A stretch of 64,000 bases of DNA, taken from contig NW_026947486.1 of the NCBI RefSeq assembly GCF_034190915.1, positions 77,604,044-77,668,043 of the forward strand, given 5' to 3'. Positions 34,950 to 46,291 of the stretch are shown here, in pieces. This stretch comes from Cavia porcellus. Taxonomy: Eukaryota > Chordata > Mammalia > Rodentia > Caviidae. The stretch's first letter is position 1. Every line of letters starts with the position of its first letter. Both the position numbers and the translations under genes were made by a program. Under the pieces are notes generated by a model that saw nothing but the letters and a program-made list of their open reading frames with translations, was not told where the DNA came from and did no database searches.

Positions 34950-35620
34950 ATTGAGGGTTGCTGATAGTTCTGGGTCCCTGGGTGCAGCCAATCAGAAGCC
35001 ACATGCTTCACCAAACATTTCCAGATGACTGAAGTTTGCTGGGCACATGTTCCCAGGCCTCATGGGCCTCAGGGATGATTTCCTGGTTTAGATAGGTTTT
35101 GGGCACAGACTCCCATTCCTAGCAGGCCTCACGAGGGGGTACCCAGATGCGAGCCACTGGTTACAGGCTCCCAGATCCTATGGGACTCAGAGATGGTTCC
35201 TGGATGTTTCTGGACCCTTGGGTGCAACTTCCCAGCTCCTTTGAGTTTCCCTGAAGTTTCCTAGGTGGGGGAAAGTCACTGGGTGCATGCTTCACAGTTC
35301 TTGTAGGACTCATTGAGGGTTCCTGCATGATTGTGGATCAAGGGGTATAGTCCCTGCAGGGCTCAGAGATGATGTCCAGGTGTGGGTGGGACCCTCGGTG
35401 CAACTTCCCTGACCCAGTAGCCTCAAAAAAGGTGCTTGGAGGACTTCAGGTTGCTGGGCACAGACTCCTGGTTCCTGCAGGCCTCAAGATGGTGTTCAGG
35501 TGTGAGTGTGCTGCGGGGCACAGCTTCTTAGTCTCCAAGGGCCTCACCAAGGGTTCTTGGATTACTATTAGTCACTGGGCGCAGACTCTCATTCCCCACT
35601 GTCCTTAGAGATGGTGTCTA
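34950..35620 (-). promoter_or_regulatory. L1 C 5'UTR: ~60-bp tandem units, about 11 copies
   Basis: On the plus strand the hallmark GGG(C/T)(A/G)CA(G/A) recurs at about 34980, 35041, 35101, (35159), 35220, 35281, (35342), 35396, 35455, 35516 and 35578. The spacing is 54-62 bases, mostly 60-61. Each unit also carries CTCCCA/TTCCCAG, a (G/A)GCCTCA or GACTCA word and GA(T/G)GGTTCC(T/A)GG. The array is GC-rich and directly upstream of ORF1, so it is probably an old L1 promoter array. The function is inferred. Confidence 0.82.
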
Positions 35621-35781
35621 GTATACACATTTTTCTGTATATAAAATTCAATTAGAAATATGCCATGATTTATTTATCCAATAATTAGAGTAACCAAATT
35701 GTTTTGCTTCTTATTTATGTAAAAATCTGCTGAAAGTTTAATTGTATATTATTTGCTTTTACAAATGTGCTAGAGTTTCTC

Positions 35782-35830
<49 letters not shown>

Positions 35831-36419
35831 CTGGATAACTGAACTCTCAAATACATCTATGTTTAGTGTTAAAATAGTACTTAATGCTTTAAAACACTAC
35901 TTGCAGTGTTCATTGTCCTTTTGTTTGATTTTTGTCAATCTAATGTTATAAATTGTGTATCATTGTGGTCATGTATGAACAATGAACTGAGCATATGTAT
36001 ATTTAGCTTTTAAAAGGCATTGAATTGTTTAAAACACAACCTGTTGTTGGTATTATCATACTTTCTTGATTTTTTGATTTAATGAGAATAAATGGTTTTT
36101 CATTGTAGACTATGACCTACTTTATAGTTCACTAATGTGTTTGACTCTGTTTTCACATTTGCTCTCATTCTCTATCATTCACAAAAATGGGTACTACAAA
36201 TTTTTTATTCTCTGTTGTGTTGTTTACTTATGCTGGTATTTTGACATTCAGAAAAATATTTTTCATTCACCATGGCATATATATTTCTATTAGGTAGTGG
36301 AATGTCTTTTGATTCCCTTTATAGTGTCATTTCATCAATAAAACCATTAATTTTATGGAACAAATCATATCAAAATTTTTACATTTAATATAATTGAATT
36401 TATACATTTTTATTATTAA
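35621..36419. other. Unannotated AT-rich sequence with an (AT)n tract
   Basis: A nearly pure (AT)n run spans about 35786-35829. The rest is AT-rich without recognised genes. The 35742-35951 open frame is an artefact of the AT run. Confidence 0.5.
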
Positions 36420-36880
36420 AAGGTTGTGTATTGTCAAATTTTACTTCACTTTTAGGTTAGAAACATATTCTCATATAATTTTTATGAAAATTTCTTAGTG
36501 CTGGTGTCCTCATTTTTGTCATTAAACTACTGGTATTTGACTAGTGTAAGTATCAAATTTCATGTCTCCATATAAAGATACTGTTGTAGTATCATTTGAT
36601 GAAGTTTCTTTTATATGAAAAGATCTGCAAGACCAATATCTCTACCATATACTAAGTAGCCATATATTTTTATTTCTATTTTTCAGTCTATTTTACTCTT
36701 TAATTCGTTGTACTGTACCACATCTCTTATTATTTAATAAGGTTTGGATATGGCAGGGTATATCCTCTATCTTATTGCTGCTTTCAAATATTTCTTGTCT
36801 TTAAATTTATGTATATTAAAAATATATGTACACCAAGACCTATCTTAAAACCAGTCCAAGAAGTATCATTGAAATTATTA
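36420..36880 (-). mobile_element. Possible old L1 fragment, minus strand
   Basis: TTTTAGGTTAGAAACATATTCTC, CAGTCTATTTTACTC, AATAAGGTTTGGATATGGCAGG and the following ATCC... block follow the order of antisense ORF2 of ancient L1s. Divergence is high, so the assignment is tentative. Confidence 0.45.
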
Positions 36881-36975
36881 ATAAAATTTTGAATATAATT
36901 TGCCTGCCTCTAAATATTACTTTTTAAGAGAATTCAAAGTTTCTTGATATTCAATATACCACCCACAAGATAATC

Positions 36976-37188
36976 CTGTTTTAGTTTTTATTTGTTTTAA
37001 TTTAATTTAATTATTTATTTTTGATATTTTGAGATAAATGTGGATCATCTGGCTATGCAGATCCCTATGCAGACCATTTGGCTATGAATTCAATTTGTAG
37101 CCCATGAAGGCCTCCAAATTTATAATCATCTTACTGCCTCAGCTTCCCAAGTTCTGGAGTTGCAGACATGCACCACCATACCTGGCTT
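36976..37188 (-). mobile_element. B1-like SINE, minus strand, with internal duplication
   Basis: A T-rich start, TTGTAGCCCATGAAGGCC, CTGCCTCAGCTTCCCAAG, CACCACCATACCTGGCT. The middle contains ATCTGGCTATG and TTTGGCTATGAATTC about 40 bases apart, suggesting a small internal duplication. Confidence 0.75.
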
Positions 37189-37329
37189 AATTTGTTACTT
37201 AGGTTTTCTTTAGTGAAATTCAGACATACTTCATCATTTTTGTAAACATAGAAAATAAAACAATTGGAAATTGATCTATTTATGGTTCTATTTGGGTATT
37301 AAGTGTTAGGGTATTAAGTATGACTATAA

Positions 37330-39006
37330 TATTAAAATATTTGGATAAAAAGGAATTGAAATTATACCATGCATATTATCTGACTATAGTAAAATGGAAT
37401 TTATAATTAATTACAATAGAAACCACAAAAACTCCACAGACACATGGAAATTAAATAACACCCTTCTGAACAACCAACGGGTCTCAGAAGAAATTAAACA
37501 AGAAATTAAAGATATTTTCAATCAAATTAAAACGTAAATACAAAATACCACAACCTGGTGCACTACAATGAAAGTAATAGTAAAAGAGAAATTTATAGAG
37601 AGAATTTTCACATCTAGCAAAAAGAATGAACACAAATAAACAACCTAATGCTGTACCTCAGGTTTTCTGGAAAACCAAAAGCAATTAATCCCAAAGCCCT
37701 CAAAAGGGAGGAAGTTACAAAGATCAAAGTAGAAATTAATGCAATTGAAACTAGGAAAACAATAAAAAGAATTTATCAGTCTAAGAGTTGGATCACTGAA
37801 AGAATAAACACAATGAATAAATACCTGGCAAATCTTATCAGAAAGGAAAGAAAATTTACAAATTCATGCAATGATAAATGAAAGGGTAACATCATTACAG
37901 ATTCTATGAAATTCCAAAAGGTCATCAACGCCTATTTAGAAAATCTTTACACAAATTGGGAGGAAAACACAGAAGAAATGGACAGAATTTTAGAATATTA
38001 AGAATTACCAAAGTGGAATTAAGAGGATATAAACATTCTGAAAAACTCAGTATCACTTAATGAAATGTAAAATGTAGCTAAAAACTTACCAATAAAGCAA
38101 ACATAAATTCTATAAGAAATTTACAGCTGATTTAATGCCAATACTCTTCAAATTCTTTAATGAAATTGAAAAGTAACCAGTTTTCTCTAATTCATTCTTG
38201 GAGGCAAGTATTATGCTGATACCAGAAACACTCAAAGACCTACTCAAAAAAGAGAACTATAGGTGAATTTCCTTAAAAAAGATGCAAAACTGCTCTATAA
38301 AATACCAACAAACAAAATACTGCAAATCATCATGAATATTATGTATCATGAAGAATTTGGATTCATCCCAGTAATGCAGGAATGGTTCAACACATGCAAA
38401 TCAATAAATGTAATATAACATATTAACAGAGCCAAAGAGAAAAAAAAATCACATAATTGTTTCAATAGATGCAAGAAACCTTTTGATAAAGTTCAACACT
38501 CACTAATGATAAAAACACTACAGAAAGTTGGAATAGATTGTCTCTACATCCATCTGATAACAACCATCTAAGACAAACCAACAGCCAACATCATAATCAA
38601 TGGCCATAAACAGAAAGCTTTCACTGTAAAATCAGGAACAAGACAAGCATGTCCACTATCACACCTTCTATTCAATATAGTTCTGGAAATATTAGACAGG
38701 GCTCTTTAGCAAGAGAGAGAGAAATTAAAGAAATTAGGACAGGAAAACAAGAAATTAAAGTATCATTGTTCACAGATGACATGATAATCTACAAAGAAGA
38801 CATCAAAAATCCACCACTAGATTTAATAAGAAAGTTCAGCAGCATAGTTTTATACAAAGTCAACACTCAAAAATCAAAAACATTTATGTACACAAATGAT
38901 TAACTCACTGAGTGAGAAATGAGGGAAAAACAACTATAACAGTTGCATAAAAAATCAAATACTTAGAAGTAAATTCAAAAATAAAGTAAAAGATTTATCT
39001 ACTGAA
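37330..39006 (+). mobile_element. Old L1 ORF2 fragment, 5' piece of a copy split by L1 D
   Basis: Sense ORF2 from just after the endonuclease (ACACATGGAAATTAAATAAC near 37440) to beyond the reverse transcriptase (TTCACAGATGACATGATAATC near 38770, Phe-Thr-Asp-Asp) and on to about 39006. It resumes at about 45185. It is more diverged than L1 D, and its coding frame is broken repeatedly. Confidence 0.8.
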
Positions 39007-39009
39007 AGT

Positions 39010-39437
39010 TGCAGGAGGTGAGTCTGTGTGAAGTGAGATCCAGCACATGAGCGCAGGCTTGGGGAGAGTTTAAGACCATCGTTCCCAGCATCTAAGTGCC
39101 TGCCTAGCTTCCAGACACACTGGACTAGGCTCCATAAGTTTTTGACACCTAACTGAACCATGCCCAGTATCCTTCTTTCAACCCGGGGAGCTGAGGGCAA
39201 GGTGAGTTCAAGCGCTTTGGTTCTAGCTCAGGGAGAGCTTTGGACCATCACCCACATTGGATAGGAGCTTGCCCAGCTTCCTGGAATACCAGAAGTGGCA
39301 CAGGAGGTCCTGTGGGCCTGACTGGGCCATGCTCACCAACCTCCATTTAGTCCCAGGAGCCAAGGGCACAGGCAGTGATTTCCAACACACCTAGGGGGAG
39401 CTTTGGAACATTGCTGGAAACACAGAAATACAGGAAA
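39010..39437 (+). promoter_or_regulatory. L1 D 5'UTR: ~167-bp tandem monomers, about 2.4 copies
   Basis: The word GGGAGAG(C)TTNNGACCATC occurs at 39062 and 39231, and a variant (GGGGGAGCTTTGGAACAT) at 39394. GCCTAGCTTCC/GCCCAGCTTCC and GG(G)AGC(T/C)GAGGGCA/CAAGGGCA recur with the same spacing. Periods are 169 and 163 bases. Likely the promoter array of the element, by analogy with other rodent L1s. Confidence 0.75.
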
Positions 39438-40601
39438 ATGACAAGAAGAAAGACCAAAACACAATTGTAAACCTCCAGCCCATCCCAAGAAAGCTTAGAA
39501 GCCATATATAGAAGAAAATATAAGTCATTCACCTGAAATGCCTTAAATAATAGCAATAAAGAAGCCACTCTAGAAAGGTATGAAGGAACTCAAATTAGAA
39601 ACAATCCACAGGTAAAAGAAGAAATAAAAGAAATGCTGAACATATCTAGAGAAGCCATGGTTAAAAAATTAGAGGAACAATGCAAAAAGATAGAAGCTTT
39701 GGGTGAACAATATGAGAAAAAAACTGAATACATGAATCAGATTCAAGGAAATATACAGGAAATCAAAAATTCCATTGAAAGTTTTCAAAACCACCTCAAC
39801 GAAAGTAAGATTGATTTTCGGACCTTGAAAACAAGATTTTAGCTAGAGAACAGGAAAGGAAAGATCTTTTAAAACAAACAAGGTATCAGGACATAACTAT
39901 TCCACAGCCACAAGATGATGTAAAGAAAAACAATGTAAGATTGATAGGGATAAGTGAAAAAGAAGGGGACAGCACAAATGATATCAAGAGGCTACTTACA
40001 GAAGTAATAGCTGAAAATTTCCCAAACTAGAGAACGGAAACTGACATACAGATTAGTGAAGCACATAGAACCCCAAATAGCCATAACTAAAATAAAACTA
40101 CACCCAGACATATAATAATCACCCTTTCAAAAATCTGGCATATGAACAGAATATTAAAAGCTGTTATAGAGAAAAGACTGATCGCTTATAGAGGAAAACC
40201 TATCATAATGCCAGCAGAGGGCTGAGGATTTAACACAGTGACATAACCACCTGCCTTACAAGTATACAGTTGTGAGTTTGAACCCCGGTACCAGAAAACA
40301 CAAAGCAAAACAAAACAAAACAAAAAACCAGAAACTAAGAATCACAGTAGATTTCTCAACACAAACAATGAAGTCAAGAAGATCATAGAATAAAGTATTT
40401 CAGATCCTAAAGGAAAACTACCTCCAAACCAGGCTGATATACCCTGCAAAACGGCCCTTCAAAATGCATTGAGAAATAAGAAACTTCCATGACAATGAAC
40501 AGCTGAAGAATTTCGTGATCACCAAACCAACCTCACAAAGAATACTGAAAGACATTCTAGATGCACATAGGAAAAAACCACTAAACAAGGCAGACAATTA
40601 A
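39438..40601 (+). pseudogene. L1 D ORF1, broken and interrupted by an ID SINE
   Basis: The start ATG is at 39438 in the same context (GAAATACAGGAAA) as the ATG at 47011. The coiled-coil frame is visible at 39633-39842. The RNA-binding motif I-G-I-S-E-K-E-G-D-S lies near 39940-39970. An ID SINE splits the 3' part at 40218-40335. Stops are present before and after. Confidence 0.82.
40218..40335 (+). mobile_element. ID-type SINE inside L1 D ORF1
   Basis: GGCTGAGGATTTAACACAG, CTGCCTTACAAG, GTGAGTTTGAACCCCGGTAC, then an A-rich tail with AAAAC repeats. The flanking words ATAATGCCAGCAGA (left) and AGAATCACAGTAGA (right, about 40338-40352) are diverged copies of one ORF1 segment, consistent with an old target-site duplication. 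Confidence 0.88.
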
Positions 40602-40620
40602 ATACAATGGAAAGGTAAAG

Positions 40621-43600
40621 ATACAACAGCAGAAAGATAACATGTCAACAATAAACCAATACGTGACAGTTACAATCATTAATGTAAATGGTCTCAATTC
40701 ACCAATTACAAAAAACAGACTGGGGGGCTGGGGATTTAGCTCAGCAGCGTAAGCGCCTGCCTTGCAAGCAGGCAGTCGTGAGTTCGATCCCTGGTACCGA
40801 TGAAAACGGAAAACGAAAAAGACAAAAAAAAAAAAAAAAAAAAACAGACTGGCAGAATCGATCAAGAAACAACATCCAACCATATGCTGTCTACAAGAAG
40901 CCGATCTACCCCAAAGGAAATTCACAGACTGAAAGTAAAAGGAAGGAAAACGTTACTTCATGCAACTGGAACCTCCACCCTCCCCCCAAAAAAGCAGATG
41001 TAGCTACTCTGTTTGCAGACAATTTGAACTTCAAACCAAGAATGATCAAAAGAGATAAAGAAGGTCACTACATAATAGTTAGGGGAAAACTTCAAGAGGA
41101 AGTGATAATAATCTTAAATATATATGTACCAAATTCCAGAGCACCCAGCTGTACAAAGGAAGTATTAACAGAAAAGAAAAACCAAATAAGCAATAACAGA
41201 ATTATAACAGGATGCCTTAACACACCATTGACACAAAGAGAAAGATCAACTAGACAGAAAATCAGCAAAGAAATAACAGAACTGAATCATATCTGTGAAC
41301 AAATGGACTTGATAGATATATACAGAGTGTTCCATCCAACATCATCAGAATATATATTCTTCTCAGCAGTACATGGGACATTATCTAAAATAGACCATAT
41401 ACTGGCCCACAGAGCATATTTAAGTAAATGCAAAAGAATAGAAATTATTCCATGCATGTTACTAGATTATAGTGACATGAAACTACAAATTAATTAGAAG
41501 AGAAACTGCAAAACCCCCAATAAAACATGGAAACTGAATAACAAACTCTTGAGCAACCAGTGGTTCACAGAAGAAATTAAAGAAGAAATTAAACAATACC
41601 TACAAGCAAACAAAAATACAAATACAAATTACTGGAATCTGTGGGATGCAATGAAAGCTGTCCTCAGAAGAAATTTTATTGCACTAAGTTCCCACATCAG
41701 GAAAAAAGAGCAAACACCAATAAACAACCTAATGCTACACCTCTAACATCTAGAAAAAGAAGAGCAAGTCAAGCTCAAAGGCAAAAGAAAGGAGAAAAAT
41801 ATAAAAAATCAGAGCAGAAATTAACACAATAGAGACTAAGAATACGATCCAAAGAATCAATGAATCAAAGAGTTGGTTCTTTGAAAGAATAAATAAAACG
41901 GATAAGCCTCTAGTCAACCTTATTTAAAAAGGAAAGAAAAAATTCAAATTCAAGCAATAAAAACTTAAAAGGTGAAATAATTACAGACTCTGTGGAAATA
42001 CAGCAGATCATTAACATCTATTTCAAAATCCTCTAGTGTCATAGGTACGGTAATGCAGAAGAAATGTACAGATTACTAGAAACATATGAAGTACCAAAGC
42101 TGGGTCAAGAAGATGTAAAACTGCAAAATAACTCAATTTCTGTTAATGAAATTTAAAAATGTAATTAAGCCCTTACCTAGAAAGAAGAGCCTTGGCCCAG
42201 ATAGATTCACTGTGGATTTCTACAAAAAATACAAAGAAGACATAATGCTGATACGCCTCAAATTCTTCAATGAAATCGAAAGGGAAGCAATTCTTCCTAA
42301 GTCATTCCTGGATAGAACTATTACTCTAGTACCAAAAGCTGAGAAAGACCTAACTAAAAAAGAGAACTATAGGCCTAACTCCCTAATGAACATAGATGCA
42401 AAAATCCTCAGTAAAATACTGGCAAACAGGATGCAGCAAATCAACAAGAAGTTTATATAACATGACCAAGTGCGATTCATCCCAGGCATGTATGAATGGT
42501 TGAACATACATAAATCAATAAATACAATCCACCATATTAATAAAGTCAATACTAAGAATCATATGATCACTTCTATAGATGCAGAAAGAGCTTCTGATAA
42601 GGTCCAACACTCATTCATGATATGTACCTTACAGAAAATTGGAATAGGTGGTATTTACCTCAATATGATAAAAGCCATCTACAACAAACCAACAGCCAGC
42701 ATCATATTAACTGGCCAAAAACTGAAAGGCTTTACCTTAAAATCAGGCACAAGACAAGGATGTCCCTTATCACCGCTTCTCTTTGACATAGTACTAGAAA
42801 TACTAACCAGAGCATTAGACAGGCAAGAGAAACAAAAGGAGTAAAGATAGGAAAAGAGCAGGTTAAATTATCATTATTTGCAGACAACATGTTACTCTAC
42901 ATAGCAGACCCCCAAAATTCCATTGAAAGACTCCTAAATATTACCAATAAATTCAGCAATGTAGCTGGATACAAAGTTAATACTCAAAAAGTAATAGCAT
43001 TCCTACACACTAAGAATAAAATTACTGAATGAGAAATAAGAGAAGCCACACCCTTCACATTAGGATCCAAAAAATGACATATTTAGGAATTTATAGGAAT
43101 TAATCTCATGAAAGAAGTAAAAGATCTACGCAGGGAAAATTATAATACCCTGAAAAAGAAATCAAAGATCACAAAAAATGGAAGGGCATTCCTTGTTCAT
43201 GGTTAGGAAGGATAAATGTTGTGAAAATGGCCATTCTCCCAAATTGTTACACAGATTCTAAATAATCTTAATAAAAAGTACCACTAACATACTTCATAGA
43301 CCTAAGGAAATCACTCCTAAAATTTTTCTGGAACTAGAAGTGATCTAGAATAGCAAAGGCAATTCTAAGCAGGAAGGCAAGGCAGGAGGCATCACAATCC
43401 CTGACTTTAGGTTACACTACAAAGCTCCTATAATAAAATCAACATGGTACTAGAATAAAACAGATCTGAAGATCAATGGAATAGATTAGAGGATACAACC
43501 ACAACTACAAACACACTCAACCATCTTATCTTTGATAAAGGGACCAAACATTTTCACTGGAAGAACGACAGTCTCTTTAATAAATGGTGCTGGAAAAACC

Positions 43601-44600
43601 GGCTTTGCATATGCCAAAAACTAAAACTAGACCCATGCCTACCACCATGTACTAAACTAACATCTAAATGGATCAAAGATCTAAATATCAAAACAGAAAA
43701 ACTCTCTCTGTTGGAAGACATATTAGGTAAAAATCTTGAAGACATAGGAGTAGGTGTTGAATTCAGGAATAGGAATCAAATGGCATGGGAAATATTCCCA
43801 TAATCAATAACTGGAATCACATATTATTAAAGAGTTTCTGCATGTCAAAAGAAATATCCAGCATAGTGAAAAAAAAAACACAAACTGGGAAAAAATCTTA
43901 GTGAACTGCTCTCAGACAAAGAACTTCTGTCTAGAACATATAAAGAATTAAAAAAAAATTAGACCCCCAAAATTCAAAGACTCAATCCAAAATGAGCATT
44001 CAAGATGAATACACAGTTCTCAGATGAAATACAAATGGCAAATAAATATATGAAAAAAAAAATGTTCAGCATCTTTAGTCATTAGAGAAATGCAAATTAA
44101 AACAACACTGAGATCCCATCTCACTCCAGAAAAAAATGGCCAACATAAAGAAAACTGCCTACAACAAATACTGAAGAGGCTTCAGGGAAAAAGGAACTCT
44201 TCTGCACTGTGGGTGGGAGTGTAGACTTGTGCAGCTACTGTTCAGGTCAGTCTGGAGATTCCTCAAAAAGCTGGGATTAGATGTGCCATTTGACCCAGCT
44301 ATTCCAATTCTAGACATATTTCCAGAAGAACTGAAAACATCATACCACAGTGATATATTTGCACCCAAGTTTATAGCAGCACAATTTGTAATAGCCAGAT
44401 GTTGAAAACAATCTATTTGCCCATCAACTCAGGAATGAATAAAAAAGTTGTGGTATTTTTATACAATGGAGTACCACTCAGTTATGAAGAATAATCACAC
44501 TGAGATATTTATAAATAAATGAATGCAAATTGAAACCATATTCATAAGCGAAATAAATCAAATTCACATGTGTAAATACCGTATAGTCTCCCTAGTGTAA
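40621..44600 (+). pseudogene. L1 D ORF2 (endonuclease / reverse transcriptase), broken
   Basis: The position equivalent to the start codon reads ATA instead of ATG. The endonuclease region is long and readable after the ID insertion (about 40990-41480) and retains Lys-Ile-Asp-His near 41389. The reverse transcriptase (about 42150-43000) retains the [10 protein letters not shown] motif near 42747-42776. Its active-site box has Asn for the second Asp (42886-42888). The C-terminal Cys motif is degenerate. The stop is TAA 44598-44600. Confidence 0.85.
40724..40839 (+). mobile_element. ID-type SINE, young copy, inside L1 D ORF2
   Basis: Near-consensus body: GGGGCTGGGGATTTAGCTCA, GCGCCTGCCTTGCAAGCAGG, GAGTTCGATCCCTGGTACCG, then a tail with AAAACGGAAAACG and an A run of about 20. 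It is flanked by the perfect 13-base duplication AAAAACAGACTGG at 40711-40723 and 40840-40852. Confidence 0.95.
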
Positions 44601-45184
44601 GAAATGGTAAGAGTACATAACATTTATGATACTCATGATTCCCCATCACATTGCTTTGAAGCCTTATAATGTTTTCATTCATTAATTGGAATGGTTTTAT
44701 TCTGCTTTGTTTGATTTTATTATGTGTGATGATATGAACAGCTATTTTGAAGAAAAGAAGACATTATGGCAGCCATTGCTGATTTAATATCATCCTGTTT
44801 TGAAGTCCATCCATGCTTTTGTTCATCTGTTTCCATTGGTTCTATCATGTTGAGTCTTATTAGATATTAATATGTGTTAGTATAAACAAAATTTTATGGA
44901 AAATTACATAATATGGTAGCCATTGTTCATTTTTTGTTATTTGGTTCTGAATTCCCTGTAATACTTTATTGAATGGTTTTATACTATTTTTTATGTTTGA
45001 TGTCATTGTATGTGAAGTTATGCTCAATCATTTCAAAGAAAGAGACAGTATGGTAGCTACATTTAATATCCAGTTGTCTTGTGATAACGTGCACTTTGCT
45101 TACATTGTTCTGATCTACTTTGTTCTGTCTTCTTTTGTCTTAATCTCTTTAAAATAAAATTAAAACATTAAATTTTTTAAAAAA
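44601..45184 (+). repeat. L1 D 3'UTR with three degenerate tandem units
   Basis: Units recur with TGTGATGATATGAACAG (44728), GTGTTAGTATAAACAAA (44874) and GATGTCATTGTATGTGAAG (44999). Each is followed by GACATTATGG/ATAATATGG/GACAGTATGG and (T)AGC(C)A(T/C)T. Same architecture as the 3'UTR of L1 A. Confidence 0.65.
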
Positions 45185-45612
45185 GAAAATTACAGTACTC
45201 TGAAAAAGGAGATTTAATGGAATATCAGGAAATGGAAAGTTCTGTCTCACTCATGGATAGGAAGAACCAACACCATGTGAATGGCCATTCTCTCAAAACT
45301 TTTATACACATTTGATTCAATCCTAATCAAAATCTCATTAGCATATATTTTAGATCTAGAGAAAATATTCACTAAATTCATTTGGAAACAGAATAGCCTT
45401 AGATTAGCAAAGGCAATTCTGGGCACAGATACAAAGCATGTAGTATCACATTCCTAGCCTGGAAATCATACCTCAAAGCTACTGTGATAACATCAACATG
45501 ATACTATCTAAAAACAGACCTGAAGATAAGTGGAACAGATTAGAAGATGTAGACAAACTAGAAGCACACTTATCTACCTTATCTTTGACAAAGAGGCCAA
45601 AAATGTTCACTT
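45185..45612 (+). mobile_element. Old L1 ORF2, continuation after L1 D
   Basis: Sense ORF2 C-terminal half: ATGGATAGGAAGAACCAAC near 45254, TCATTTGGAAACAGAATAGCC near 45378, CCTTATCTTTGACAAAGAGGCC near 45580. It continues the copy that stops at 39006. Confidence 0.8.
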
Positions 45613-46275
45613 GAAGAAAGGGATCCAGGAAGCAGCAGCACCTTCCCATACACAGCAGCAGCCTGATAACCTGTCTCTCTGTCTCTGTCAGGAAACAGCA
45701 TCCTTCCATGTGCCCAAGCAGTCCAGCCAGCTGAGAAACAGGAAGCAGCACCCTCTCCATGAGTGAGCTAGAGTGTATCTTGGGAGAAAAGAGTTGCCTC
45801 GCAGCAAGCTATCAGCTAATTCAGAAGAATGTGGGCTGAGATGATAGTAATTAAAGTAAAGAAAGAACTTAGTGCTTGTATTGTTTGCTTAACTTTGCAG
45901 AACTAAAGCTGGTAGCATGAGCACCTATTTAGAGGATAAAATATGAAATAGAGTAACTATTGTGGATTTTCTACTGTATTGTTTTTACCAAATATTTCAC
46001 CCAAAGCTCAAGAATGGTGCGCAGTTTGGAGGAATTCTTATTTGCACATGTCTATCTTTACATTACAGGTAAAGGACACAAAAATCTGCCTACATGCACA
46101 TCTTCAGAATGTTTGCACCTACACAAAAATGAACATGCAAAAAATTGTGTTCTTGTGGTTTGAATAAATAACATTTTATAAGATGATATTATTTAACACG
46201 TATTATTACTTTGGGGATAAGTTATAACATTGACTAATTTTGACCAAAATTCCTTGTTAATGAAAGATGTCATTT
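45613..46275. other. Unannotated sequence with a three-copy short repeat
   Basis: AGGAAGCAGCAGCACCTTCCC (45628), AGGAAACAGCATCCTTCC (about 45690) and AGGAAGCAGCACCCTCTCC (about 45740) form a three-copy ~55-bp degenerate repeat just after the old L1 breaks off. The rest (45790-46275) is unrecognised. No host gene. Confidence 0.45.
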
Positions 46276-46291
46276 AAAATTTAACGTGTGG
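46276..46291. repeat. Left target-site duplication of L1 E
   Basis: AAAATTTAACGTGTGG is found here and again at 52992-53007, directly after the poly-A tail of L1 E. The leading A residues are ambiguous with the tail; the unambiguous part is TTTAACGTGTGG. Confidence 0.92.

Larger units (their letters stand above)
31590..35620 (-). mobile_element. L1 element C: LINE-1, minus strand, internally deleted
   Basis: It starts with an antisense polypurine 3'UTR (31590-31730, pyrimidine-rich on plus) and passes antisense through the ORF2 C-terminus, reverse transcriptase (33.3-34.2 kb) and the region upstream to about 34510. It then jumps into the ORF1 coiled-coil region (34520-34870) and a tandem-repeat 5'UTR (34950-35620). 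About 1.9 kb, equivalent to 47370-49235 of the young L1, is missing; this removes most of ORF1 and the endonuclease. A ~246-base internal tandem duplication lies at about 33600-34060. Decayed and inactive. Confidence 0.83.
39007..45184 (+). mobile_element. L1 element D: full-length LINE-1 nested in an older L1
   Basis: Tandem 5'UTR (39010-39437), ORF1 (39438-40601), ORF2 (40621-44600), 3'UTR (44601-45184) with an A/T-rich end. It interrupts an older ORF2 that ends at 39006 and resumes at 45185; only a very short shared word (GAAA) remains at the borders. Two ID SINEs have inserted since (40218 and 40724). Many stops; the reverse transcriptase box reads Phe-Ala-Asp-Asn (42877-42888), so a catalytic Asp is lost. 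Confidence 0.88.

Noticed and set aside
34950..35620. Regular ~60-bp repeat spacing as a CRISPR array
   Set aside because: Units are degenerate along their whole length with no constant repeat/variable spacer pattern. The array sits at an L1 5' end in mammalian DNA.
35742..35951. A 69-codon frame with an Ile-Tyr repeat
   Set aside because: It is a product of the (AT)n microsatellite.
40688..41497. A 269-codon open frame running from an ID SINE into L1 ORF2
   Set aside because: It only happens to stay open across the SINE insertion. Just after the SINE it is in the wrong frame relative to L1 ORF2 and later regains it through an indel. It is not a plausible gene.
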